A DNA stretch of 64,000 nt from Cognaticolwellia mytili (GCF_002104475.1 NZ_NBOF01000001.1:806001-870000); one strand, 5' to 3'. Positions 27,155 through 35,116 are shown, counted from the first letter of the stretch. Numbers and translations: made by a program. The notes: generated from the letters alone by a model not told the origin.

Positions 27155-28033
27155 CTATTTTACCGCTACATAGGGTTCATACTCTTCAATAAACTCCTCT
27201 GGAGTAACATCCAAAATGGCCTCATTTCTAATAAATACAATATTGGCAAACATTATTATATTATTTATACGCAACGGATAACCAAAATTCTGCCTATGTA
27301 ATTCCGAGATTAAAGCTGCACGGTCAAGCCTGAAAAAACTTTTAGCTAATTCATTATCACAATTAAACAGCTTAACAAACTCACCTTTTAACGCTACGTT
27401 GGGCATTCTTACTCTTAACTTTTGTCGTAACATCGGCTCCCATTGTTGGCTCTTATAATGACCGTATGAAATCCCTTCAAAGATTTGAACCATTGTCCAC
27501 TCATTAGTTTCTAACGATGCATAAACACCATTTAATTTTCTAGATTCGTCAGGGTAGTCATTCCAATCATCTTGATATTTATATCTAAAATCATGCTCGA
27601 CTTCATGCCAACCTTCAGATAAAACAGTACGTATTTGCAATTCAAAAGTCAGATCAACAAAATCAAGCACGCCTGACTTTAATGTAATATTTTGACTCTT
27701 CGGAATATCATATACTAAGTTATACCTAACAGGTTTAAATGTTTCAGGATTTAAATCATCAATACTGGCATCTTTTTTTCTTTCAGAATAACATTTTGAA
27801 ATAACATCATGGACAACCTTAACATCATCAGCAAAATATAAAACTATCCTAACACCTATCAAATCTTGAATTTTACATGTAGTCCCGTATTTTGGATCAG
27901 ACTTTATTTTCTTATCTAATGAGTTGCTATCTTTAACGCGTGAAAAAATCCTAAACATTATACCCATTTGATCTAATGCATTTTTAATATCGTTCTCTAT
28001 TTTTTTAGCAAAAGTTTCAGGACTATATTTCAT
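27155..28033 (-). CDS. Stand-alone RelA/SpoT synthetase-domain protein, probable effector of the NACHT pair
   Basis: A 292-residue protein with a RelA/SpoT nucleotidyltransferase domain at about 10-160. Seen: RVKDSNSLDKKI (32-43), IQDLIGVRIVLYFADDV (55-71) and the pair FELQIRT (130-136) with WHEVEHDFRYK (142-152), which match the conserved synthetase positions. The usual Y(R/Q)SLH substrate loop is replaced by VRYNLVYDI (102-110), so the pyrophosphate acceptor may differ from GDP/GTP. There is no HD hydrolase, TGS or ACT domain. The 130-residue C-terminal part is unassigned. The ATG lies one base beyond the stop of the NACHT gene, with AGGGAG inside that gene as ribosome binding site. Known relatives of this small class make alarmones, pyrophosphorylate tRNA, or make (p)ppApp. 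I infer a toxic effector controlled by the NACHT protein. Confidence 0.8.
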   Translation of the reverse strand: MKYSPETFAKKIENDIKNALDQMGIMFRIFSRVKDSNSLDKKIKSDPKYGTTCKIQDLIGVRIVLYFADDVKVVHDVISKCYSERKKDASIDDLNPETFKPVRYNLVYDIPKSQNITLKSGVLDFVDLTFELQIRTVLSEGWHEVEHDFRYKYQDDWNDYPDESRKLNGVYASLETNEWTMVQIFEGISYGHYKSQQWEPMLRQKLRVRMPNVALKGEFVKLFNCDNELAKSFFRLDRAALISELHRQNFGYPLRINNIIMFANIVFIRNEAILDVTPEEFIEEYEPYVAVK

Positions 28034-28034
28034 A

Positions 28035-30182
28035 CTAAACTCTCCCTAAAAGAACTTTGATGTCAGTTAATCTTGATTTATCTATTGCAATGTACCCACC
28101 GTCAGAAGCATTAGCTAAGTAATTGACTTTTTTTAATATTTTTATCTCTTTTGTTATTTCTCTCTTATTATAGCCTTGTGCTTGTAACGACTTATAAATA
28201 CTAGATAACGGTATATGTAACCGATCAAAACTGTTTGATCCCACATTCCAGAACTTTTCAAATATACACTTCGCCAATGGGTTTATGCCATCATCAGAAT
28301 CATCAACACTTTGGTTTTCAATTTCATGGATAAAGCCATTATTGTCCACGCAGTTAAGAAAAATAAATAAATCACTATTTTTAAATTCACCAACCACAAC
28401 ACAATCATAAAATTTACAGCTTATTAAAGTAATATTCTTAATATTATCTACATAAAAAGTAACATTTGAAAAACTACAATTACTAAAAGAAATGTTGTTC
28501 ACGCAGACAGTATCGAAGAAATCAATATTGTTGATATCGATAGAATTTATAGATGTATCGCTAAACTTATTACTCGTCACCCCTGCAAGCATTTTTATTT
28601 CATATTTAAAACGGTCAGATTCTGATAAAAATTCACTCATAGGTTTTAGTTTATTCCATAAAGCGAACCTATTTTCTTTTGTTCTAGGCTCAAATGAAGA
28701 CATTGCGGGCTCTACAAACCTTTCGTCACTAGCTATCCATTCGCTAGTAGATGTTAAAATATCCTGAGCGATATAATTTCCGAACACGAACTCATTGATA
28801 AATTCAATCCGTCCATCCCCTTGATTACTTCTATCAAAAAAAGCATGTGTAGCAAGAGTGTTTGCTAATGAATCTATGGTTGGACGATTTTTAGCTGAAT
28901 ATAACTTCCTAGTATCTTCAAGTAATAAGCCACATTCACTTTTAAAGAAATCAACAACTTTTTCTTTTTGATCAGATGTGTAATCTTTAGAACACATATC
29001 ACTAGCAAGCTTAGTTAACAACAATGATTGCTTTTCAGGAGGCATCAATAAATCTTGCCTATTCTGCTCGCGCTCAAGCATTGCCGAAAAGTAATGTTCG
29101 ACTATTAAATTAGGTGTTTTACAAAGATTAGAGAAACTATCATCAGTTAAAGATCTCAAATAGGCTAATAATACTGGATTTGAAAGTTTCTCGATTTTAA
29201 TACCACAGTTGATTAGCTGTTCACGACGAGAAAAGCTTAACCAATCTTCTATACGAGGAGAATTTAAACGAAACCTTCTGAATTTAAACTTATCCTCATA
29301 TTTCTCCACCCATTCATTGAAAACAGCACCATCGAACATTGCAGAACGTCTAGAAGTGATAATTATTTTCGCATTACCGCTGAGCAAATCACTAATAGTC
29401 TCAAGCATCGGTTCAGCATTTTCATAATTATCTATATCATCTTTTGTTGCTGTATCGCTTAAAAGCTCATCAAAGCCATCAAGCACCATTATCACTCGAC
29501 CATTTTTTAATTCATATTCCACCACATGAGACTTTACTTGATTAAAAGCACGATCAACTTCACGTATAAAAACATGGCTAAAAATTTTAGCCTGACGATC
29601 CCTAGAGAATTCAGTGAAAAAGGGTATTGGATATCCGTCTTTGTTAATTAAAGTTTTAATCAATTCATAAGAAGTACATGTTTTACCAAACCCTGCAGGA
29701 GCTTCAACAAGAATTAATTGGGCACCATCATTTCCAACGTTAGTTAATATGTCAGAGATTATATCTCCATCACATTTAATAGGACTGCTATGAGTATCAT
29801 AAGGTGCGTTAATATAACTATATTCATTATCACCTTCAGGTAGTGACTTTAAAATACCACTGACGTATTCGTCATATTCGCCTTGAATTCTTTCCTTCCA
29901 ACTAGATACATCAAAAAATCCTTCGAATAAACTTTTTTCAATTTCCTCAAAAGATTGATAAGTTTTAGTTTTAACAGAAACCCCTAAATCCATTAAGCTG
30001 TCAATTTTTTTATTTATAGCCTGCTTATCATCTGGATCATTCCCTAACTGAACAACCTCAGCATTATGAAAAAAACCTGATTTGAAAGTAAAAGTGAGGT
30101 AAGAGTTATTTGAATAATTCTTTTTGTATTCAAACCCATATTTCCTGTATTTTTCGATGATTTGTGACGATTCCAATGACAT
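28035..30182 (-). CDS. NACHT-type NTPase (bacterial NLR-like), probable defence sensor
   Basis: A 715-residue STAND-type ATPase. The N-terminal 130 residues are unassigned. Walker A is EAPAGFGKT (160-168), Walker B VIMVLDGFDEL (230-240) with the NACHT-type extra acidic residues, and IIITSRR (273-279) is the sensor-1 arginine motif. A helical region follows to about 520. Then comes a short run of NISFSNCSFSNVTFY-like residues, a beta-helix or pentapeptide-like segment at about 545-615. The end (LSSIYKSLQAQGYNKREITK) looks like a winged helix. It is the first gene of a two-gene operon with the RelA/SpoT protein. Neighbouring nuclease genes and high A+T content favour an antiphage role; this is inference. 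Confidence 0.8.
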   Translation of the reverse strand: MSLESSQIIEKYRKYGFEYKKNYSNNSYLTFTFKSGFFHNAEVVQLGNDPDDKQAINKKIDSLMDLGVSVKTKTYQSFEEIEKSLFEGFFDVSSWKERIQGEYDEYVSGILKSLPEGDNEYSYINAPYDTHSSPIKCDGDIISDILTNVGNDGAQLILVEAPAGFGKTCTSYELIKTLINKDGYPIPFFTEFSRDRQAKIFSHVFIREVDRAFNQVKSHVVEYELKNGRVIMVLDGFDELLSDTATKDDIDNYENAEPMLETISDLLSGNAKIIITSRRSAMFDGAVFNEWVEKYEDKFKFRRFRLNSPRIEDWLSFSRREQLINCGIKIEKLSNPVLLAYLRSLTDDSFSNLCKTPNLIVEHYFSAMLEREQNRQDLLMPPEKQSLLLTKLASDMCSKDYTSDQKEKVVDFFKSECGLLLEDTRKLYSAKNRPTIDSLANTLATHAFFDRSNQGDGRIEFINEFVFGNYIAQDILTSTSEWIASDERFVEPAMSSFEPRTKENRFALWNKLKPMSEFLSESDRFKYEIKMLAGVTSNKFSDTSINSIDINNIDFFDTVCVNNISFSNCSFSNVTFYVDNIKNITLISCKFYDCVVVGEFKNSDLFIFLNCVDNNGFIHEIENQSVDDSDDGINPLAKCIFEKFWNVGSNSFDRLHIPLSSIYKSLQAQGYNKREITKEIKILKKVNYLANASDGGYIAIDKSRLTDIKVLLGRV

Positions 30183-30283
30183 ATTAATTTTCCATGTAGC
30201 GTAAGCTACTTTTTAGGTAAGAGGCTGTGGATTAAAGGCTCAGAAAATAACAAAGACAAGTCTCTTTTAATCATTTTACAACA

Positions 30284-30477
30284 ATTTAACGTGGACACTC
30301 ACCTTAATTCCTGAGCATCGTATTAAGATAAATGGAGAAATTCACACTTAACTATAAACGTCTATTTTATAAACTTTCATTTACCGTATTCTTATCGTTA
30401 TTTAACATTTATTCAAACTAAAAATGAATATCGCATAGTTGATAAGAAAAAAACATGTCACGGCATGACACGTATTC
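30284..30477. repeat. Dispersed repeat, full copy A (about 190 bp)
   Basis: The unit begins TTTAACGTGGACACTCACC and ends at the hairpin ACATGTCA-CGGCA-TGACACGT. It matches copy B at 31957 at roughly nine bases in ten by eye, along the entire length. The two copies flank the PD-(D/E)XK nuclease gene in direct orientation. No open frame spans it. It fills the gap between the nuclease gene end and the start region of the NACHT operon. Confidence 0.92.
30446..30473 (-). terminator. Terminator of the PD-(D/E)XK nuclease gene, inside repeat A
   Basis: On the minus strand ACGTGTCA pairs with TGACATGT through one G-U pair around TGCCG and is followed by seven T residues. It starts 22 bp after the nuclease stop codon. 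Confidence 0.85.
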
Positions 30478-30494
30478 TGGATCTTATTTAATGA

Positions 30495-31895
30495 TTACAA
30501 TACGGGCTCACATTGAGAAAACAGTGTAGATTTCATTTCATCAAGCGCTTTTATTTTTTGTTTAGTAATAACAAATTGCTTTTTAGTTTCACCGGGGAAA
30601 ATAGTTCCGCTAGAATTAGAAATCAGAGGCTTTATTGGCATCATAGCGACCATATCTGGCTTATCTGCTGGACCAGCAACACCTAACGCGACATAAACAG
30701 GATGATTTTTTTCTTTTTGAAAGTCTCTGTAACGACACCCCTGATACATATAGCTCCAACGAACAGACTCACTAACGTCTTCGATAACGCTAAATTTTCC
30801 TCGATATTTACATTCAATGGCAAACATATCACCGCTATGATTGGAAACAATCAAATCTGGGTTTAAGTTTTGTTTAACTGTAATATCTTGATCAACCCCC
30901 TTATCAGGTGTCCACTCTTCAATTTCGAAGCCCAATTCTTTTGTCAGCCATGTCGCGATGTATATCTCAAACTGGCGCCCTTTTAATATGCTTTCATAAT
31001 GCTTATGTTTAAAATCAACACCAAAGATTTTACCCTCAGCAACTTGTTTATCTAATTGGCTGATTAAACGTTTTTCTGATGCTTTCATTTCATGTAAAGT
31101 GGGTTCATATTTTATAGCACTTTCTTTTTTATAAAATTCATCTAATTCATTTTTAAGCTTATTAATAAGTTGCTGTTTAACCATTTTAGCTTCAATCAAT
31201 TGTTGCTTAGCAATGCCAATTTCTTCACTAAGTTGACCATTTATGCTGATCAGCTTCTTATTTTTAGCTGCCGCTATTTTTAAGCTATCGTTCACTGTAT
31301 TGAATGCTTTTTGTATCCGTTTATTGTCATTACTAAGTTGTGACTTTTCATCTACTAATGCCCTATTGCTAGACTTAGCATGAAGAAGGTTATCGGTACT
31401 TTGATTTAATCGTTGTTTATGGTTGTGTAGTTGTTGTTTGGCCTGTTTAACTTCTGATAGCGTATCGTCTAACCGTCGCTTTACTCTTAAAAAGACCTTT
31501 TTTCTAATACTAAATTTAAAAGACGTTATTACAAATAAAATGAAGCAAGTGAGTAAGGCTAAATAGAGCTTACCACTCGCAATAATGTAAGATTTATAAT
31601 GAAAATAGCTTGGGTACACGCCAGTTGTTTTGGTCGTTAATATTTTTTCTTTAAACTTCACATACATCCAATTACCTGAAGTACTTAAATACTGATACTT
31701 GACATTTTCTCCATTTTTAAGTTGGTGCGTTGCTGGGTCTGTTGAATTTACTTTTAAGTACAAAGGCGCGGTACTCTTGCGCTTAGCCGTAACATATTTA
31801 TCAACATAGGCCCGATCAGCCGTTAAAATAAAAACAGAAAAAATCATGATGCTAACTAAAGTTAACATCCAAAAAATATAAATAACCCTTTTCAC
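30495..31895 (-). CDS. Membrane-anchored coiled-coil protein with C-terminal PD-(D/E)XK nuclease
   Basis: A 466-residue protein of unusual order. Transmembrane helix 1 at 5-25, an SH3-like beta segment at about 38-90 (LYLKVNSTD and GNWMYVKFKEK), transmembrane helix 2 at about 104-126, a long coiled coil at about 135-290, then a restriction-endonuclease-like domain at about 300-466. Catalytic residues are read as E310 (GRQFE), D347 in NPDLIV and E361/K363 in FAIECKYR. This is the Mrr-like type IIP core. The nuclease faces the cytoplasm if the two helices form a hairpin with the SH3 part in the periplasm. It stands alone between the two 190-bp repeats. A role in degrading invading DNA is inferred; no partner methyltransferase of the DNA type is present. 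Confidence 0.78.
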   Translation of the reverse strand: MKRVIYIFWMLTLVSIMIFSVFILTADRAYVDKYVTAKRKSTAPLYLKVNSTDPATHQLKNGENVKYQYLSTSGNWMYVKFKEKILTTKTTGVYPSYFHYKSYIIASGKLYLALLTCFILFVITSFKFSIRKKVFLRVKRRLDDTLSEVKQAKQQLHNHKQRLNQSTDNLLHAKSSNRALVDEKSQLSNDNKRIQKAFNTVNDSLKIAAAKNKKLISINGQLSEEIGIAKQQLIEAKMVKQQLINKLKNELDEFYKKESAIKYEPTLHEMKASEKRLISQLDKQVAEGKIFGVDFKHKHYESILKGRQFEIYIATWLTKELGFEIEEWTPDKGVDQDITVKQNLNPDLIVSNHSGDMFAIECKYRGKFSVIEDVSESVRWSYMYQGCRYRDFQKEKNHPVYVALGVAGPADKPDMVAMMPIKPLISNSSGTIFPGETKKQFVITKQKIKALDEMKSTLFSQCEPVL

Positions 31896-31956
31896 TAAAC
31901 GATGTTCCTTATCATGCGTATAGAGTTACTTTTCTTAAAAGTAACGAGTAATAAAA

Positions 31957-32150
31957 AATTTAACGTAGACACTCACCTTAATTCCTGAGCATCGTATTAA
32001 GATAAATGAAGAAATCCATAGTTAATTAAAGACGTCTATTTTATAAATTTTCATTTGCTCTACTCTTGTCGTTATTTAACATTCATTCAAACTAAAAATG
32101 AATATCGCATAGTTGATAAGAAAAATACATGTCACGGCATGACATGTATT
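31957..32150. repeat. Dispersed repeat, full copy B (about 190 bp)
   Basis: Second full copy, beginning TTTAACGTAGACACTCACC and ending at ACATGTCA-CGGCA-TGACATGT. It lies between the nuclease gene and the end of the methyltransferase-HNH gene, in the same orientation as copy A. Base changes against copy A are scattered, so the duplication is not recent, or was followed by drift. Confidence 0.92.
32121..32149 (-). terminator. Terminator of the methyltransferase-HNH gene, inside repeat B
   Basis: On the minus strand ATACATGTCA pairs with TGACATGTAT around a short loop and is followed by TTTTTC. It lies about 75 bp beyond the stop codon of the gene at 32223. Confidence 0.75.
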
Positions 32151-32222
32151 AACACTTGATAGATTTTTCAATTTTTGAACCATTTACAGTGGGTGTCATG
32201 CTAAACCCTATTAATGCTTTAT

Positions 32223-34106
32223 TCACCATTCTCTCAACTGCTGCATTTCTTTTAATCTTCCTCGCTGCATCACCAAAGCTTCAAACAAATCATCAATTGA
32301 TTCATTAGCTGAATTTAACCCCGGCAAAGCAATATTCGCTTCTGCGAAAAAGCGTTTATATTGCGATTGATTACTATCTGTTGGAGTAACAAAATATTGT
32401 GTACTTATTCTGTAGCTCATTGGCTGCTCGTTTATTTCTAATTTTTTAGATTTTGGGGTTCTACTTTGTTTGTTCGTTGCCGTTGAGTCATTCAACCAAG
32501 CCTCTTGCCACCAATGTTGAATGCGTGCCTTCGATTCAATCAGCTTATGCTCAGTCGGTAATCTATCGCTTTTCTGATTGTTAATTTTGCAGTCTGTCGG
32601 CAGTAAATTCCAAAGATCATTATTAGGCCAACGAGCAAAAGGCATGCTGTGATCTATATCGTAATTCTGCTTTAATGATTTTGCCGACCATACACATTGC
32701 ATTAGTTCACTGTTAGACTGTTGCTTTTTAAGTTGCTCAAAGCGGTTACGAACTTCGGTTGTTGTACGTTTAGGCTCTTCCCAATTTAATGCTTGATGTA
32801 AGTGATATTGATTTTCAGGGGATTTATATTGGCTATTACCAGTATAATTCGCCATTGTTTTTACCCATTCACTAACGAGTACAGGCTCTATCCAACAAGC
32901 GTAGCGATTAAAAGCCAGCCATGTTGATTCTGGCAGTGAAAATTCACCCCATTGTTCGAGTGTTTGCAAATCAAGAAAAATACTGTCTTTAGCTTTAACT
33001 GTCTTACTAGCAACTTCAAATACCGTTGCATCGCTATTAGCTAATGTTATGAAGCGACAAGGCATGCTTTTAATATTACTTACAGCTGCCGAAATTGTTT
33101 TATGTAGTGATACTGCATCATCGCCAACAAATAAATTACCAATGCGATAATCTGACGCTGTACGATGTGTTAACTTATGCCAGCCATTAGGTTTCATGAA
33201 TCCCATGTTTGGATCATTACCCGGTCTCTGAAATATATTATGTTTATCAATTAAATCTTTATATTGATGACACCAATAAAGCGCAACTAATCCTACAGGT
33301 AAAATAACCCGGTCGCCTAATGGTGAAGACTCTCGTCGTAATACAGCACCAGGGTGGCCATCCGCAATACGGAGCAGAACTCTTAACAAAGCAAGTTTAT
33401 GTGTTGCCGACTTACCATCATTAATTGCTACGTGGCGAATAAATGGAAAAGCACCAGAGCCATCATCAGGCATCTGCAATACTACAGTTTGCCAAGAAAC
33501 GTGATTTCTTCCGAGCTTATCTTCTTCTTTTAGTGTTTCTAGCTTAGTAAATAAGCCAACATCGGTTGCTAACTGCTTTAATTCATCAGCACAAACAGCA
33601 TGCATTTTACGTTGCTTACATTCTTCATTAGTTTGTCCGTGGCGTAGAGAAACAACTAATTTACCGCCAGGCTTGAGAATATTGGCAAGTTTACGAATTG
33701 AACGTGCGCGATCACTTGATGGTATATGCATCCAAACGGCACTAAGTAATATTAAATCAAAACTGACTTCTTGTTTAGTAATGTTATGTAATGCCGGTAG
33801 TGAGTCTTCTAGCCATTTTACCTTTAAGAATTGGGTAGTACTTTTCCCAAGGGTAGATAGCTCTTTTGCTGGCTCGGCAGCAAAAACTTGAATATTGTTT
33901 TTTGTGTTATGAGTTTTAGCGGCTAATTCTGCAAGGTATTTAGCATCTCTGCCAGAGCCCGCACCTAAATCAAGAATGCGAGCATTGGGATTTTCTATAA
34001 TAGAGGGAAGGAATTGAGACCAGCTTTGGTGTACTTCATCAAATGATTTTGAAAGGTATTGCTGTGCTAATTCTGTGGCATTTACATTATAGAAGTTTGG
34101 TGACAA
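32223..34106 (-). CDS. Methyltransferase-HNH endonuclease fusion
   Basis: About 627 residues with two enzyme modules. The N-terminal class I methyltransferase has the SAM motif ILDLGAGSGRD (about 44-54) and LILLSAVWMHI then NILKPGGKLVVSLRHG. It lacks the (D/N/S)PP(Y/F) motif of adenine or cytosine-N4 DNA methylases and the PC motif of C5 methylases, so it looks like a small-molecule, protein or RNA type. A middle region with HKLALLRVLLRIAD is typical of some HNH proteins. The HNH domain (about 470-517) reads YDIDHSMPFARW...NLLPTDCKINNQKSDRLP. I choose TTG at 34106, which has AAGGA eight bases upstream; an in-frame GTG at 34151 has no ribosome binding site and adds 15 residues. Its place in the accessory block suggests defence or repair. 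Confidence 0.7.
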   Translation of the reverse strand: MSPNFYNVNATELAQQYLSKSFDEVHQSWSQFLPSIIENPNARILDLGAGSGRDAKYLAELAAKTHNTKNNIQVFAAEPAKELSTLGKSTTQFLKVKWLEDSLPALHNITKQEVSFDLILLSAVWMHIPSSDRARSIRKLANILKPGGKLVVSLRHGQTNEECKQRKMHAVCADELKQLATDVGLFTKLETLKEEDKLGRNHVSWQTVVLQMPDDGSGAFPFIRHVAINDGKSATHKLALLRVLLRIADGHPGAVLRRESSPLGDRVILPVGLVALYWCHQYKDLIDKHNIFQRPGNDPNMGFMKPNGWHKLTHRTASDYRIGNLFVGDDAVSLHKTISAAVSNIKSMPCRFITLANSDATVFEVASKTVKAKDSIFLDLQTLEQWGEFSLPESTWLAFNRYACWIEPVLVSEWVKTMANYTGNSQYKSPENQYHLHQALNWEEPKRTTTEVRNRFEQLKKQQSNSELMQCVWSAKSLKQNYDIDHSMPFARWPNNDLWNLLPTDCKINNQKSDRLPTEHKLIESKARIQHWWQEAWLNDSTATNKQSRTPKSKKLEINEQPMSYRISTQYFVTPTDSNQSQYKRFFAEANIALPGLNSANESIDDLFEALVMQRGRLKEMQQLREW

Positions 34107-34557
34107 TTGCGTATTCCTTCGCTTAAATATTTGTACACTGCATTTTGCCACAATATAATCTAATGATTATTGTTTTTTGTCAATGAATTGTACGATTGTT
34201 CTATTGAATAAACCTATAAAAATCAATTGATAAGTAACGTCTTATTAAACACATTATATACTTTATCATCCTCTAGATTAGATTTAGAAAATAAAACAAC
34301 ATATTTATAGAGATTGGCTTGTCTTGAAATTTAACGTGGACACTCACCTTACCTCCTGAGCATGGTATTAAAATAAATGGAGCAGTACATAGTTAACAGA
34401 TTATTGTGGGTGACCTGATAAATTGGCGATTACTTCAATAAATTCTATTTCTTTCAAATTTAATATCAGCTCTTTCGTTCATGAAAACAAAGGTGGCTAA
34501 TAAGCCTAAATTTAGTAGTATGTGGCGGTAAATAGCAGTAAAACTTAAGGATACATT
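34107..34557. other. Upstream region of the methyltransferase-HNH gene with partial repeat C
   Basis: About 450 bp with no supportable gene. It should contain the leftward promoter of the methyltransferase-HNH gene (a TATAAT-like TAATCT/TATATT region lies near 34150-34170) and the promoter of the rightward small gene at 34558. Partial repeat C sits at 34328-34397. Confidence 0.4.
34328..34397. repeat. Dispersed repeat, partial copy C
   Basis: About 70 bp matching the left third of copies A and B: TTTAACGTGGACACTCACC, then CTCCTGAGCATGGTATTA, AAATAAATGGAG and ACATAGTTAA. The remainder, including the terminator hairpin, is absent. Confidence 0.85.
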
Positions 34558-34740
34558 ATGAAAATATTTATAGCCATCGTGGTAGCTTGCTTGGCAGCAT
34601 TTCTGTTCTATCATGCATATGGCATTGAAGGCGTTAGCCTAGAGCGCTTCGGTTATATAGCCGGTGGCGTTATCTCAGCCGTTATCGTTTTAGCACTTTT
34701 CATCCCTAAACTTGAAGATGGAGAAGAGCGAAAATTCTAA
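34558..34740 (+). CDS. Small two-helix membrane protein, unknown
   Basis: A 60-residue frame starting with ATG at 34558, preceded by AAGGATACATT. Two hydrophobic helices are seen (KIFIAIVVACLAAFLFYHAY and YIAGGVISAVIVLALFI) with a short loop and a charged tail KLEDGEERKF. I recognise no family. It is the only plus-strand gene in the accessory block and lies between partial repeats C and D. Confidence 0.55.
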   Translation: MKIFIAIVVACLAAFLFYHAYGIEGVSLERFGYIAGGVISAVIVLALFIPKLEDGEERKF

Positions 34741-34761
34741 GCTATTTAATTAAACAATGGG

Positions 34762-34791
34762 GTTAACGTGGATACTCACCTTAATTTCTTC
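34762..34791. repeat. Dispersed repeat, short copy D
   Basis: GGTTAACGTGGATACTCACC followed by TTAATTTCTT matches only the first 30 bp of the repeat family. It marks the right edge of the accessory block, 140 bp before the decayed tRNA. Confidence 0.75.
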
Positions 34792-34904
34792 ATATTTAAA
34801 GCATGTAAGAGATGGATTATTGTTAGGGTTGATCACGGAATTTGGTAACAAACAAAAAAACATTGTGCAAATAAAACTGTTTTAATATTTAAACGCTAGA
34901 AAGC

Positions 34905-34940
34905 AAAAAAAACGCTAACCTTTCGATTAGCGGTTTTTTT
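34905..34940 (-). terminator. Terminator downstream of the decayed tRNA-Ser
   Basis: AAAAAAACGCTAA and TTAGCGGTTTTTTT pair around CCTTTCGA. On the minus strand it follows the tRNA remnant, with the same TAGAAAGCAAAAA stretch as the terminator of the intact tRNA-Ser at 35081. Confidence 0.85.
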
Positions 34941-35000
34941 ATGTGCCGGTTAACGTCAGGGATGAAGTCATGTGGTTTTCACAAGGATGTGATAAACGCC

Positions 35001-35051
35001 TGGAGACAGAGATTTGAACTCTACAACAAGGTACTGCGCTGCAACACCTCC
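35001..35051 (-). pseudogene. Decayed tRNA-Ser copy
   Basis: On the minus strand the 3' T-arm and acceptor read AGAGTTCAAATCTCTGTCTCCA, matching the intact tRNA-Ser at 35124 except for one base. The 5' part (GGAGGTGTTGCAGCGCAG) no longer forms a D arm or a serine anticodon stem, and the total of about 50 nt is too short for a tRNA. Confidence 0.7.
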
Positions 35052-35080
35052 CCCTGAACATTTTCAATTCTTAGAAAGCA

Positions 35081-35116
35081 AAAAGCCCGTTAATTCTTTC
35101 GAATTAACGGGCTTTT
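35081..35116 (-). terminator. Terminator of tRNA-Ser
   Basis: AAAAGCCCGTTAATTC and GAATTAACGGGCTTTT form a perfect 16-bp stem around TTTC, immediately downstream of tRNA-Ser on the minus strand. Confidence 0.95.

Noticed and set aside
30284-32150. Repeats A and B as integron attC sites
   Set aside because: GTTAAAT fits one attC core on the minus strand, but there is no complementary left core or extended imperfect palindrome, and no integrase is in the window.
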